Shown here: positions 7,706-16,812 of the stretch, piece by piece | Position numbering within the stretch: position 1 is the first letter of the stretch | Layout of the letters: each line of letters begins with the position of its first letter | Source of the DNA: Rhodococcoides kroppenstedtii | GTDB lineage: Bacteria > Actinomycetota > Actinomycetes > Mycobacteriales > Mycobacteriaceae | NCBI RefSeq assembly: GCF_900111805.1 | Contig: NZ_FOJN01000003.1 | Coordinates: 1 to 64,000 of the forward strand | Direction: 5' to 3' | Length of the DNA stretch: 64,000 nucleotides | Program-made: the position numbers and the translations under genes | The notes under the pieces: model-generated | Database searches by the model: none | Seen by the model: the letters and a program-made list of their open reading frames with translations, nothing else | Told to the model about the DNA's origin: nothing

Positions 7706-10042
7706 TTGAGCGCCACCGTCGACACGTCCGCCACCAGCTTCGGCGGCGCGTTGTTGGACCGTGCTCTGGCCGGGACGCCGACGGGGGAATCGCCGCTGAC
7801 CCACTCGGTCGAACTGCCCGGTCGCGAGGCCCGGACGGCACCGTGGCCGGAGTGGCTCGATTCCCGGATCGTGCGCACGTTCGTCGACTGCGGCATTCCC
7901 GAACCCTGGAGTCACCAGGCCGACGCGGCGACGCTCGCGAAATCCGGCCGGCACGTCGTCGTCTCCACGGGAACGGCGTCGGGCAAATCGCTGGGTTATC
8001 GCATGCCCATTCTGTCGACGCTGTCCGAGAATCCCCGCGCCACCGCGCTGTACCTCGCCCCCACCAAGGCGCTCGGATCCGATCAGCTCCGGGCCGCGGT
8101 GGACATGACGGACACTCTCGCTCGCGCCGGATTTCCCGACATCGCGCCGAGCGATTACGACGGTGACACTCCCGTCGAGGTCCGCCGTTGGGCGCGCGCG
8201 AACTCCCGCTGGATCTTCACCAATCCGGACATGCTGCACCTGTCGCTGCTGCAGGGCCATCGTCGGTGGGCGCACTTCTTCCGCAACCTGGCCTACGTCG
8301 TGGTCGACGAGTGCCATTCCTACCGGGGGGTCTTCGGTTCGCACGTCGCCCTGGTGATGCGTCGACTGCGCCGCATCGCCGCGCGGTACGGCGCGAATCC
8401 GACGTTCGTGCTGGCCAGTGCCACCGCGTCGGCGCCCGGCGCGGCGGCGAGCCGCCTCATCGGAGCGCCGTGCGTCGAGATCACCGAGGACGGATCCCCG
8501 CACGGTCCGCGCACCGTCGCCCTGTGGGAACCGCCGCTGCTGGACGTGACCGGCGAGAACGGCGCTCCGGTGCGCCGCGCCGCCGGGTCCGAGGCCGCGC
8601 GCATCATGGCCGATCTGGTGGTCGAGGGTGCCCGCACGCTCACCTTCGTCCGGTCGCGGCGCGGCGCGGAACTCACCGCCCTCGGCACGTCGAGACTGCT
8701 CGCCGACGTCGACCCGGACCTGCCGGGGCGCATCGCGGCGTATCGAGCCGGGTACCTCGCCGAGGACCGACGCGCCCTCGAGCGCGCCCTGTCCGACGGA
8801 CGACTGCTCGGCGTGGCCACGACGAACGCGCTGGAACTCGGCGTCGACATCGCCGGCCTCGACGCCGTCGTCGTCGCCGGCTTCCCCGGCACCGTCGCCT
8901 CGTTCTGGCAGCAGGCCGGTCGCTCCGGACGTCGTGGTCAGGGATCTCTGGTGGTCCTGGTCGGGCGGGACGACCCGTTGGACACCTATCTGGTCCACCA
9001 TCCGTCGGCGTTGCTGGACAAGCCGATCGAAGCGACGGTCACCGACCCCACCAACCCCTACGTGCTCGGGCCCCAGTTGCTCTGCGCCGCAGCGGAACTG
9101 CCGCTGTCCGACGACGAGATCGCCGAGTGGAACGCCGAGGACGTCGCCCACCGCCTGGCCGAGGACGGCGACCTCCGCCGTCGGCCGCACGGGTGGTACG
9201 TCACCTCCGACACCCCGCCGCACGGCGAGATCGACATCCGCGGTGGCATCGGCTCGCAGATCGCGATCGTCGACGGCACCACCGGCCGCATGCTGGGCAC
9301 CGTCGACGCCGGCCGCGCCCCCGCCACCGCCCACCCGGGCGCGGTGCACATCCATCAGGGCGAGTCGTTCGTCGTCGACACGCTCGACTTCGACGACCAC
9401 GTCGCCGTCGTGCACCCCGAGGAACCCGACTGGACGACGTCGGCACGCGAGGTCACCGAGATCGTCGTCGAGGACTACCTCGAGCACCGTCGGCACGGCG
9501 AGGTCGACGTCGCCCTGACGCGCGTGCAGGTCAGCCATCAGGTGGTCGGCTACCTGCGGCGGCTGCCGTCCGGGGAGATCCTCGACTCCGTCGAACTCGA
9601 CATGCCGGTCCAGACCCTGCACACCCGAGCGGTGATGTACACGATCACGCCGGAGCTGCTCGCCCGCGCCGGCGTCGGGCCGGAGCGCGTGCCGGGGTCG
9701 CTGCACGCCGCCGAGCACGCGGCCATCGGCATGCTCCCGCTGGTGGCCACGTGCGACCGGTGGGACATCGGCGGCGTGTCCACCGCGCTGCACGGGGACA
9801 CCGGCCTGCCCACCGTGTTCGTCTACGACGGGTACGACGGTGGGGCAGGCTTCGCCGACCGGGGACACGCGGTGCTCGCGACCTGGCTGGCCGCGACCCG
9901 GGACGCGATCGCGTCGTGCGAGTGCCGATCCGGCTGCCCCTCGTGCGTGCAGTCACCGAAGTGCGGCAACGGCAACGATCCGCTGGACAAGGACGGCGCG
10001 GTCCGCGTGCTCGACGCCGTGCTGGGCGAGCTGGCGGACTAG
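7706..10042 (+). CDS. DEAD/DEAH-box helicase with DUF1998 zinc-binding C-terminus (MrfA/Hrq1-like)
   Basis: An SF2 DNA helicase of about 778 residues from a TTG at 7706 preceded by AGGACAG. The order is a Q-like region (IPEPWSHQADA), Walker A in STGTASGKS, Walker B VVVDECHS (DECH), motif III SATASAPG, motif V TNALELGVDIAGLDAVV and motif VI QQAGRSGRRGQG. The C-terminal four-cysteine module is CECRSGCPSCVQSPKCGNGN. This architecture is that of Hrq1/YprA (MrfA), which acts in mitomycin-type damage repair in Bacillus. It corresponds to Rv3649. The start is uncertain because a longer frame to 7538 is open. It converges on the P450 gene with a 4-base overlap. Confidence 0.9.
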   Translation: MSATVDTSATSFGGALLDRALAGTPTGESPLTHSVELPGREARTAPWPEWLDSRIVRTFVDCGIPEPWSHQADAATLAKSGRHVVVSTGTASGKSLGYRMPILSTLSENPRATALYLAPTKALGSDQLRAAVDMTDTLARAGFPDIAPSDYDGDTPVEVRRWARANSRWIFTNPDMLHLSLLQGHRRWAHFFRNLAYVVVDECHSYRGVFGSHVALVMRRLRRIAARYGANPTFVLASATASAPGAAASRLIGAPCVEITEDGSPHGPRTVALWEPPLLDVTGENGAPVRRAAGSEAARIMADLVVEGARTLTFVRSRRGAELTALGTSRLLADVDPDLPGRIAAYRAGYLAEDRRALERALSDGRLLGVATTNALELGVDIAGLDAVVVAGFPGTVASFWQQAGRSGRRGQGSLVVLVGRDDPLDTYLVHHPSALLDKPIEATVTDPTNPYVLGPQLLCAAAELPLSDDEIAEWNAEDVAHRLAEDGDLRRRPHGWYVTSDTPPHGEIDIRGGIGSQIAIVDGTTGRMLGTVDAGRAPATAHPGAVHIHQGESFVVDTLDFDDHVAVVHPEEPDWTTSAREVTEIVVEDYLEHRRHGEVDVALTRVQVSHQVVGYLRRLPSGEILDSVELDMPVQTLHTRAVMYTITPELLARAGVGPERVPGSLHAAEHAAIGMLPLVATCDRWDIGGVSTALHGDTGLPTVFVYDGYDGGAGFADRGHAVLATWLAATRDAIASCECRSGCPSCVQSPKCGNGNDPLDKDGAVRVLDAVLGELAD

Positions 10043-11376
10043 GCGTCCACCGTCGCGGGCTCGCCCAGCGAGACGGGCAACGACGAATATCCGTGCAGGA
10101 CACGGGTGTTACGACGAGTACCGGCCCCGACGGTGGTGAGGTTCGGGAATCGATCGAACAGGGTGCGCAGCGCGACCTCGCTCTCGGCGCGAGCCAGCGC
10201 CGCACCGAGGCAGAAGTGCCGACCTCCCGAGAACGAGAGGTGCTTGTTGGCATTGGGCCGGCCGACGTCGAAGCGGTCCGGGTCCTCGAAGACCTTCGGG
10301 TCCCGGTTACCCCCGGAGAGGGCGCACACCACGATCTTGCCCTTGTCGATGGTCCTACCGGCCATCTCCACCTGATGCCTGGCCACGCGCGCGGTCATCT
10401 GCACCGGCGTCTCGAGGCGCAGCATCTCGTCGATCGCGTTGGCCCACAACGACGGATCCTCCTGCAGGCGCGCAAGCTGATCGGGGTTGCGCACCAACAG
10501 GTCGATGCCACTGCCGAGCAGATTGACGGTGGTCTCGAAGCCGGCGGCGAGGACCAGACCGGCCGTCGCGCGCAGCTCCTCGTCGTTCAGGTAGACGCCG
10601 TCCTCGGAGGCATCGATGAGCTGGCTCATCAGGTCGTCGCCGGGGTTCTTCCGGAGCTCGGCGATGTGCGCGGACAGCCACGCGTCGAATCCCCGCAGGC
10701 CCTTCTCGACTTCCTCGAACTGCGGCCACGTGAGGCCCAGATCGAGGCTGGGAGCGGCCAGCTCACCGAACTCGAGCACCCGCTGCTGCTCGCTCGCCGG
10801 CACGCCGAGGACGTCACTGATGACGGCGACGGGCAGCTTGGCGCAGTACGCGGGCACGATGTCGACGGTGGACGCCCCGCTCGCCACCAGCTCGTCGAGA
10901 AGGGTGTCGGCGACCTCCTGGACACCGTCGCGCATCTTGTTCACGGCGCGCGCCGTGAAGACGGACGACACGAGCTTGCGGTACCGGGTATGCGAGGGCG
11001 GCTCGACCGCCAGCAGTGACGGCGGGGCCAGTGGATGCAGCGCACCCGACCGCGTCCTCTTCTCGATGAGGCGCATGGGCGCCGGCATGTTGCTGCCCTG
11101 GTTGACGGTGCGGAAGTCGTCCGACCGCAGCAGATCGAAGATCAGCGCGTGATCGACGGTCAGAAAGGCCACTTTGCCCTTCACCAACGGTCCACGCTCA
11201 CGGAGTTCCTGGTGGATGATCTTCGGGTTGGCGCGCGTCGCGGGGTCGGCGATCAGCTTCGCCTGCGGATCCCCCGTACGAACCCCCAGCTTGGCGACCG
11301 TACGCACCAGCCCGTGTACCGCGGCCCAGCGCAGTCGCGCCTTGGCTCCGTCTAACAGTCCTCCACCGTGTGTCAT
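10039..11376 (-). CDS. Cytochrome P450
   Basis: A haem-thiolate monooxygenase of 445 residues. It shows the I-helix oxygen-binding motif AGFETT, the K-helix ExxR in DEMLRLETP, and the haem-ligand loop FSGGRHFCLGA with Cys at about 389. The PERF-like region is EDPDRFDVGRPN. It is soluble, with no membrane anchor. Substrate cannot be told from sequence. No ferredoxin or reductase gene is adjacent, so electron donors must come from elsewhere. Its 3' end overlaps the converging helicase gene by 4 bases. Confidence 0.94.
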   Translation of the reverse strand: MTHGGGLLDGAKARLRWAAVHGLVRTVAKLGVRTGDPQAKLIADPATRANPKIIHQELRERGPLVKGKVAFLTVDHALIFDLLRSDDFRTVNQGSNMPAPMRLIEKRTRSGALHPLAPPSLLAVEPPSHTRYRKLVSSVFTARAVNKMRDGVQEVADTLLDELVASGASTVDIVPAYCAKLPVAVISDVLGVPASEQQRVLEFGELAAPSLDLGLTWPQFEEVEKGLRGFDAWLSAHIAELRKNPGDDLMSQLIDASEDGVYLNDEELRATAGLVLAAGFETTVNLLGSGIDLLVRNPDQLARLQEDPSLWANAIDEMLRLETPVQMTARVARHQVEMAGRTIDKGKIVVCALSGGNRDPKVFEDPDRFDVGRPNANKHLSFSGGRHFCLGAALARAESEVALRTLFDRFPNLTTVGAGTRRNTRVLHGYSSLPVSLGEPATVDA

Positions 11377-11467
11377 CTACTCGCCCCCGTCGTCGTCGTC
11401 GCGCACCCCAGCACGAACACTTCTCTCACTATGCGCAGTTCGCGCCGGACTGTCTACCGTCCGAGGC

Positions 11468-12079
11468 ATGCGTTTGCGCCGTGCCGTCGCCGCCCTGTGG
11501 GTGAGCACCGTCCTCTACTGGCCCGCTCAGGTCCTGGTCGCCAAGGCGTGGCCCACCCCGTACAGCTGGCGCGACGACGTCATCAGCGCACTGGGCGCCG
11601 CGACCTGCACCGAGTACTGCTCCCCGGATCACGGCGTCATGAACGCCACCTTCGTCGCGGTCGGCGCCCTCACCGCCGCGGGGGCCGCCGTGCTGGTTCC
11701 GCAGACCACGGGTCGCGATCGCACCGGCTGGCTCCTGATCGCTGCCTCCGGACTGGCCACCTCGGCCGTCGGGTTCCTTCCCATGGACGTCTCTTCCGCC
11801 GCGCACAACCTCGCCGCAAAGATCCATTGGGCACTGCAGGTCGCGGGCATGATCGTCCTCGCCACCGGCTCGGCTGGACGAGACCGACGAGCACTGGCCC
11901 TGGCCGTCGCGTGCACTGCCGCCGCCGTGATCGGCGGCGCAGCCTTCCTCACCCCCGGCACGTGGGGGCTCGGAGCCGGGCTGTCCGAGCGGATCGCGCT
12001 GGACAGTCTGAACGTCTGGACCATCGGCATGGGTGTGCTGCTGCTCCGCGGCCTGCGACCGGTGAGCCCTTCCCGCTGA
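11468..12079 (+). CDS. DUF998-family membrane protein
   Basis: This is a 203-residue protein starting MRLRRAVAALWVSTVLYWPAQ. About six hydrophobic helices are visible. The pattern DDVISALGA, the ...HGVMNATFV segment and SAVGFLPMDVS...AHNLAAKIHW fit DUF998, a polytopic membrane family of unknown role. The ATG at 11468 begins the first membrane helix; the open frame extends upstream, but that part is antisense to the P450 start region. It is divergent from P450 and converges on the tad operon. Confidence 0.75.
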   Translation: MRLRRAVAALWVSTVLYWPAQVLVAKAWPTPYSWRDDVISALGAATCTEYCSPDHGVMNATFVAVGALTAAGAAVLVPQTTGRDRTGWLLIAASGLATSAVGFLPMDVSSAAHNLAAKIHWALQVAGMIVLATGSAGRDRRALALAVACTAAAVIGGAAFLTPGTWGLGAGLSERIALDSLNVWTIGMGVLLLRGLRPVSPSR

Positions 12080-12144
12080 CCGCTCCTGCTCTCGCGGACG
12101 GTGCACCATCCGCAGCTGCACGAACCATCCGCGGAAAGCGCCGC

Positions 12145-12492
12145 TCACTCCACCGGCCCCGCCCGCGACACCGCAACGGCCTCCCGGACCCCGAACCGCC
12201 CCAACCGCACGGTCACTCGGAATCGCACCTCGAGATCCCACCCCTCGGCGGCGCAGGTCGCGAGCACCGCTCCCATGCGGTCACCCACGACCCGCGCCGC
12301 CGCGCACCCCGCCGCGTCCCCCTCGACCAGGGCCGCAGCCCCGGCCAGCGCGGCGAGATCCGCAGCCGCCTGCACTCGATGTCGTGCAGCAACGGCTACC
12401 CCCACCCACATCACCGTCGCGGTGACCACCACGAGCGACAGCACCACGAACGCCCCGATCACCGAGGCCGACCCGCGATCCCCCTCGCTCAC
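12145..12492 (-). CDS. TadE-like pilus-locus protein (Rv3654c-like)
   Basis: The last gene of the pilus operon, 115 residues from a GTG at 12490-12492. It starts VSEGDRGSASVIGAFVVLS, a TadE/TadG-type N-terminus with one transmembrane helix (about 10-35), and then RHRVQAAADLAALAGAAALVEG, the typical TadE-like helix. The remainder contains four Cys. Such proteins are minor pilin-like components. The start codon overlaps the TGA of the preceding TadE gene (GTGA), so translation is probably coupled. A much longer upstream frame exists but is antisense-like arginine-rich sequence. Confidence 0.8.
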   Translation of the reverse strand: MSEGDRGSASVIGAFVVLSLVVVTATVMWVGVAVAARHRVQAAADLAALAGAAALVEGDAAGCAAARVVGDRMGAVLATCAAEGWDLEVRFRVTVRLGRFGVREAVAVSRAGPVE

Positions 12493-12800
12493 CGCGGGTC
12501 CGCCTCGGGTTCGACCACTGCGACCGCCTCGGCGGCGACTTCGACTCCGGGCAGCGGCGACGCCGCCTCGACCCGCACCGTCACCCACTCCCCGTCCCGC
12601 GTCACCACCACCTCGGCGTCCCGCGGCGCGACGCGACGGGCAGCGACGACGGCATCGGGATCCCCCAGCGCGGACAGCCTCGCCCCTTCCCGCGCCGCAT
12701 CGACACAGCGGATGTGCGCGGTGACCGTCACCAGCGCCCCCACGCACAGCACCACCACCGCCACGATGGCGGCGATGGCCAGTGCCGCTTCGACGGTCAC
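12489..12800 (-). CDS. tadE: TadE-family pseudopilin (Rv3655c-like)
   Basis: A 103-residue protein from a GTG at 12798-12800 with GAGGGGGGA upstream, 15 bases after the Flp stop. It starts VTVEAALAIAAIVAVVVLC, the TadE motif (AVTVEAAL) plus a single membrane helix. Next comes HIRCVDAAREGARLSALGD, matching the conserved AREGAR helix of TadE pseudopilins. It is thought to be a minor pilin-like component of the Flp pilus. It overlaps the next gene by 4 bases. The start could be a few codons upstream, as the frame stays open. Confidence 0.85.
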   Translation of the reverse strand: MTVEAALAIAAIVAVVVLCVGALVTVTAHIRCVDAAREGARLSALGDPDAVVAARRVAPRDAEVVVTRDGEWVTVRVEAASPLPGVEVAAEAVAVVEPEADPR

Positions 12801-12817
12801 CGCCCCGGCGTCCCCCC

Positions 12818-13015
12818 TCAGACCGTGGTCTGCAGAGCCCGGTCGATGATTCCGGTGAGGGCGGAGACGATCGAGTCGCCCGTCACCACCGTGTAGAGCA
12901 CCGCCCCGAAAGCGGCGGCCGCGATGGTGCCGATGGCGTACTCCGCCGTCGACATCCCGTCGTCCTCCGCGAGGACCTCGAGCATCCTGTTCTGCACCCT
13001 GTGCACCACGGACAT
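12818..13015 (-). CDS. Flp-type pilin, DUF4244 family (Rv3656c-like)
   Basis: The probable major pilin subunit of 65 residues. The sequence LAEDDG-MSTAEYAIG gives a type IVb prepilin cleavage site after Gly20 with Glu at mature position 5, followed by a hydrophobic helix IGTIAAAAFGAVLYTVV. DUF4244 is the actinobacterial Flp-like family. It sits centrally in the tad operon, 57 bases after tadC and 17 bases before tadE. No prepilin peptidase gene lies in the window, so processing must rely on one elsewhere. Confidence 0.85.
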   Translation of the reverse strand: MSVVHRVQNRMLEVLAEDDGMSTAEYAIGTIAAAAFGAVLYTVVTGDSIVSALTGIIDRALQTTV

Positions 13016-13072
13016 GTTCTCCCCCTTCGTGATCCGCCGAGGCCGATCCCCGACGGCGTTTCTCTGGACCCG

Positions 13073-13639
13073 TCACGGGATCCCGCCTCCCTGAAGCACC
13101 GACCCGGCCAGTCCGACGACCACCGGCACGATGCCGAGGCAGACGAACGCGGGCAGGAAGCACAGCCCCAGCGGACCGGTGACGAGGACCCCGGCTCGAT
13201 CCGCGCGGGCGACGGCCTCGTCCTCGGCCCGACGACGCTGTTCCGCCGCGGAGCCGGCCAGCGCATCGGCCACCGAGGTCCCGGACCGTGCGGACCGTCG
13301 CAGCGCACGGGCCACGGTCTCGGTCGCCGGGTGTTCGGCCAGTGGAGCCCATGCCGATTCCGGTTCGGCACCCAGAGCGAGCAACGCACCGGCGCGGGTC
13401 AGCGCGGAGGCCAACGGCTCGGGTGCGAACTCGGCGACCGCGTGCGCGGCTGCCGGGACGGTGGCGCCGCCGCGCACGCAGGCGGCGAGGAGATCGAGGG
13501 TTCCGGCGACCGCGTGCGCATCACAGCTCGGCGATGCCGTGGCCGGGGCCGACGGCTCCCGAACCGACCCACGCCGGCACACGGACCGAGCGGGGGCGAC
13601 CAGCACGGCGAGCGCGAGCAGGATCGCCGCCCCCGTCAC
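13073..13639 (-). CDS. tadC: Type II secretion system F / TadC-like inner-membrane protein (Rv3657c-like)
   Basis: A 188-residue membrane platform protein from a GTG at 13637-13639 that overlaps the tadB TGA. An N-terminal helix is followed by a T2SSF-type cytosolic helical part (ALTRAGALLALGAEPESAW, ATETVARALRRSARSGTSVADAL). Two C-terminal hydrophobic segments end PLGLCFLPAFVCLGIVPVV, the GPLGLCFLPAF signature of TadC-like proteins. It is shorter than canonical TadC (about 300 residues), as is usual in the mycobacterial-type tad locus. It is predicted to form the assembly platform with TadB. Confidence 0.85.
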   Translation of the reverse strand: MTGAAILLALAVLVAPARSVCRRGSVREPSAPATASPSCDAHAVAGTLDLLAACVRGGATVPAAAHAVAEFAPEPLASALTRAGALLALGAEPESAWAPLAEHPATETVARALRRSARSGTSVADALAGSAAEQRRRAEDEAVARADRAGVLVTGPLGLCFLPAFVCLGIVPVVVGLAGSVLQGGGIP

Positions 13640-14421
13640 CGGACCACTCCCGCCACGATGCGATCGGTCCACAGCAGCCCCGCGCACACCAGCGTCACGC
13701 CGACGACGCCGAGCACCCCACCCGCGCCGTCCCCGCTGAGGACTGCGAGTGGCGCCGCCCCCATCGCCTGGCCGAGAGCGATACCGAGCACCGGCAACAC
13801 CGAGAGCACGGTGGCCGTCGCCCTCGCCCCGGCCGTGGACGCCTCGGTGCGACGACCGAACCGCACCCGCGCGTCGAGATCGTCCCGCACGGACCGCAGG
13901 ACGACGGCGGGCGCGAGGCCGTGCCGCTCGCAGATCACCCAGGCGGAGGCCATCCGGGTCCAGTCGAGCCGGCTGTCTCCTTGCTCTCCGGCGCCGGTGA
14001 GCCCGGTGGACAGGGCCCCGCCGAGCTCGGAATGGGCAGCGGCCGCGGCGAATCGGGAACCCACCTCACCGGGGTGATCACGAGCGACCGCCCGACAGGC
14101 CGCCGCGGGATCGGCACCCACCGCGAGTTCCGCGACCATCGTGTCCACGCCGCCGACCAACGCTGCGGTGACGGCGCGGTCGGCCCGGCGGCGCGTCGTC
14201 GCCCGCCGGCGCAAGAAGACCGTCGCCGTGACGACGGTGACCGCGATCGCCGGCGCCGGGCCGAGCGCAAGGACGGTGGCGAGCACGACGGCCGCAGCGG
14301 CGATCACCGGTAACCGCCCGGAGCCGATCCGGACGACACGGCGTGGCCCGTGCACCACCCGTCGGCGCGGCGGTCGCGACGGCCACACCAGAAGCGCCGC
14401 GGCGAGAACCAGCAGGCTCAC
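13636..14421 (-). CDS. tadB: Type II secretion system F / TadB-like inner-membrane protein (Rv3658c-like)
   Basis: A 261-residue protein from a GTG at 14419-14421 overlapping the tadA stop by GTGA. It has two N-terminal hydrophobic helices, then a cytosolic T2SSF domain with GGVDTMVAELAVGADPAAACR and WVICERHGLAPAVVLRSVRDDL. Two further C-terminal membrane helices follow (ATVLSVLPVLGIALGQAMG and a last one ending WTDRIVAGVV). It is a partner of TadC in the pilus platform acting under TadA. Confidence 0.87.
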   Translation of the reverse strand: MSLLVLAAALLVWPSRPPRRRVVHGPRRVVRIGSGRLPVIAAAAVVLATVLALGPAPAIAVTVVTATVFLRRRATTRRRADRAVTAALVGGVDTMVAELAVGADPAAACRAVARDHPGEVGSRFAAAAAHSELGGALSTGLTGAGEQGDSRLDWTRMASAWVICERHGLAPAVVLRSVRDDLDARVRFGRRTEASTAGARATATVLSVLPVLGIALGQAMGAAPLAVLSGDGAGGVLGVVGVTLVCAGLLWTDRIVAGVVR

Positions 14422-15596
14422 CGTGCCCCCTCCGACCCGAGAAGCTCGTGCAGTCGCGCCCGGCCCGGCCCCGTCGGTGCGTCCCGCGACCACGCCGGGA
14501 GCACGCGACACACGCCGTCGTCCCCCGGCGTCACGACGCCGATCGAGGCGAGCACTCGGCGGCCGTCGTCGAGTCGCGCCGTGTGCAGCACCACGTGGAC
14601 CGCGGCGGCCAGCTGACTGTGCAGGGCGGCGCGGGACAAGCCACCGAGCGCCGCCAGGGCTTCGAGGCGCGCAGGAACCTCCTCGGGCGAGTTGGCGTGC
14701 ACCGTCCCGGCTCCCCCGTCGTGCCCGGTGTTGAGCGCGGTCAACAGGTCCACCACCTCCGGCCCGCGCACCTCCCCCACCACGATGCGATCCGGCCGCA
14801 TCCGCAACGCCTGGCGGACGAGGTCGCGCACGGTCACCTCGCCGACTCCCTCGACGTTGGCGGGGCGGGCCACCAAGGTGACGACGTGGGGGTGGGCCGG
14901 GGCGAGTTCCGCCGCGTCCTCGACGCAGACGATGCGCTCGCGGGGGTCCACCTCACCGAGCAGTGCCGCGAGCAGGGTCGTCTTCCCGGTTCCGGTGCCA
15001 CCGACCACGAGGAACGCGACCCGGCGAGAGACGATGCGCCGCACCAGATCCTCCGCGCCGTCCGCGAAGGTGCCGGCCGAGGCGAGCGCGCCGAGCCCTT
15101 GCGACGCCGGGCGCAGGACGCGCAACGACAGGCAGGTGCCGCGCCGCGCGACGGGCGCGAGGACGGCATGCAGACGCACCCCGAAGGACGCAGAATCGAC
15201 CCCCGGCAGGCGGCCGTCCACCCACGGCTGGGCGTCGTCGAGGCGGCGTCCGGCCGCGACCGCCAGCCGTCCCGCGAGCCGCCGCACGGCCGCGTCGTCG
15301 TCGAACCGCACGTCGGCGCGTTCCAGTCCGCGGCCGCGGTCGACCCAGACCTCGTCCGGACGACTGACGAGCACGTCGGTGACACCCGGTTCGCGCAGTA
15401 CCGCGTCGAGGACGCCCGCTCCGCGAAACTCCGTGTCGAGGACGTGCAGGACACGGAGCAGCTCCGCGTCCCCCACCACGCCACCCGCCTCGGCGCGGAC
15501 GGCGGCGGCGATCGCGGCGGGCGTCGGCTCGGAGCCGTCCGCAGTCAACCGGTCGCGGACTCGCCCCAGCAGATCACCGGTGACCCAGCCCGTCAC
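14418..15596 (-). CDS. tadA: TadA/CpaF-type pilus assembly ATPase (Rv3659c-like)
   Basis: A secretion ATPase of the VirB11/CpaF group, 392 residues from a GTG at 15594-15596 overlapping the previous TGA. Walker A is GGTGTGKTT at about 199-207, the acidic box RIVCVEDAAEL follows, Walker B is RIVVGEVRG, and the His-box region is TGHDGGAGTVHANSP. N-terminal words GVTDVLVSRPDEVWVDRG are typical of CpaF. It powers pilin assembly at the cytoplasmic face with TadB and TadC. Apparent upstream residues are in an antisense-like frame and are excluded. Confidence 0.93.
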   Translation of the reverse strand: MTGWVTGDLLGRVRDRLTADGSEPTPAAIAAAVRAEAGGVVGDAELLRVLHVLDTEFRGAGVLDAVLREPGVTDVLVSRPDEVWVDRGRGLERADVRFDDDAAVRRLAGRLAVAAGRRLDDAQPWVDGRLPGVDSASFGVRLHAVLAPVARRGTCLSLRVLRPASQGLGALASAGTFADGAEDLVRRIVSRRVAFLVVGGTGTGKTTLLAALLGEVDPRERIVCVEDAAELAPAHPHVVTLVARPANVEGVGEVTVRDLVRQALRMRPDRIVVGEVRGPEVVDLLTALNTGHDGGAGTVHANSPEEVPARLEALAALGGLSRAALHSQLAAAVHVVLHTARLDDGRRVLASIGVVTPGDDGVCRVLPAWSRDAPTGPGRARLHELLGSEGAR

Positions 15597-16675
15597 GACG
15601 GACCCCCCACCAGGGCGAGGACGGCGGCTGCAGCGGCGGCGAGCGGCGACCGGGGTCGCAGATCCAGCCCGCCGTGGTCCAGGGTTGCGGCGAGACGACG
15701 CTCGGGGCGCATGGTGGCCAGGACCGGTGCCTCCGCGGTGCGCTCGACGTCGTCCGCACGCAGTCCCCCGGGGGCCGGGCCGCGAATCACGAGACCGACG
15801 TTCGCGGTGCGACTCTGCAGAGTCGCGACGACGGCGCGGGCCGCCCACGAACCCCGCACCGTCGCCGGCACGACGACCGTGACCAGGTCGGCCGCCTCCA
15901 CGGCAGCCCACTGCTCGGGCCCGGGCGAGCGCGGTGCGTCGCAGACGGCGAGTTCGCCCGCACGCCGAACGGACGCCAGCACCGCGGTGAGGGCGCCGGG
16001 GTCGACGTCCGAAGGTCGGCCTCGTGCGCAGGACAGCACGGCGAGGCGATCACGCGCGGGCAACGCGTCGTGCAGGGCACGAGCGTCGACGCGGCCGCCG
16101 ACGACCAAGTCGGGCCACCGCAGTCCCGGCCGATCGTCCACGCCGGCCGCAAGGTCGAGTCCCCCACCGCACGGATCCGCGTCCACCAGCACCGTGAGCG
16201 CCGAGCGTGCCGACGTCAGGGCGAGTGCCGTCGCGAACACCGAGGCCCCGGCTCCGCCGCAGCCGCCGATCACCGTGACGACGGCGCCGTCCGCGTCGCG
16301 TCCCGGAACGGCCGCGATCAGCGCCATGAGGTCGGCTTCACGGTTCGGCAGGTCGAGCACGTGCGGTGTCCCGAGGGTGGCCGCGCTCTGCCACGCCGTC
16401 ACGGTCGGCGCACCGTCCGAGACCACGACGACGCCCGGACGGCGCGGGTGCCGTCGGCGCACCGCGTCGGCGGCAGCGGACTCGGAGAGCACGACGGTGG
16501 TCGCGCCGAGCCACCCCGCTCGGTCCGGGACCGTCGACCGCACGTCGACCGCACGGCCTGCCGCGGCCACGACCCGTCGCACGTGGTCGGACAGGGTGGG
16601 CTCGCCGATCACGACGGTCACGGCGGCGTCGGACGCGGCAGCGGGGGTCGACGCGGAGAATTCGGGCGAGGTCAC
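15593..16675 (-). CDS. CpaE-like MinD/ParA-family protein of the pilus locus (Rv3660c-like)
   Basis: The first gene of the tad operon, about 360 residues from a GTG at 16673-16675. It has an N-terminal receiver-like part, then a MinD/ParA fold starting AVVTVIGGCGGAGASVFATALAL with LVDADPCGGGLDLAAG. The deviant Walker A loop (137-145) lacks the lysines of KGGxGKT, so ATP hydrolysis is doubtful; the actinobacterial CpaE-homologue family is known for this. The role is probably localisation of the pilus machine. Rv3660c has been linked to septum-site regulation. An ATG at 16808-16810 is an alternative start. Confidence 0.85.
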   Translation of the reverse strand: MTSPEFSASTPAAASDAAVTVVIGEPTLSDHVRRVVAAAGRAVDVRSTVPDRAGWLGATTVVLSESAAADAVRRRHPRRPGVVVVSDGAPTVTAWQSAATLGTPHVLDLPNREADLMALIAAVPGRDADGAVVTVIGGCGGAGASVFATALALTSARSALTVLVDADPCGGGLDLAAGVDDRPGLRWPDLVVGGRVDARALHDALPARDRLAVLSCARGRPSDVDPGALTAVLASVRRAGELAVCDAPRSPGPEQWAAVEAADLVTVVVPATVRGSWAARAVVATLQSRTANVGLVIRGPAPGGLRADDVERTAEAPVLATMRPERRLAATLDHGGLDLRPRSPLAAAAAAVLALVGGPS

Positions 16676-16812
16676 GCCGCCGATCGTGCGCCGCTCGCGA
16701 GACCGGGCGAGCGCGTCGACGACCACCCGGGGATGACGACGACGCCCGGGGAGAACGCCGTCGACGGGTCGGACCGGCGTGCTAGGCGACCGGCGAGAGA
16801 CCCCGGACATGG

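Noticed and set aside
7685-9868. A 727-codon open frame opposite the helicase gene
   Set aside because: Composition is Gly/Asp/Val/Arg with no motifs, and the plus-strand helicase motifs are complete in the other strand.
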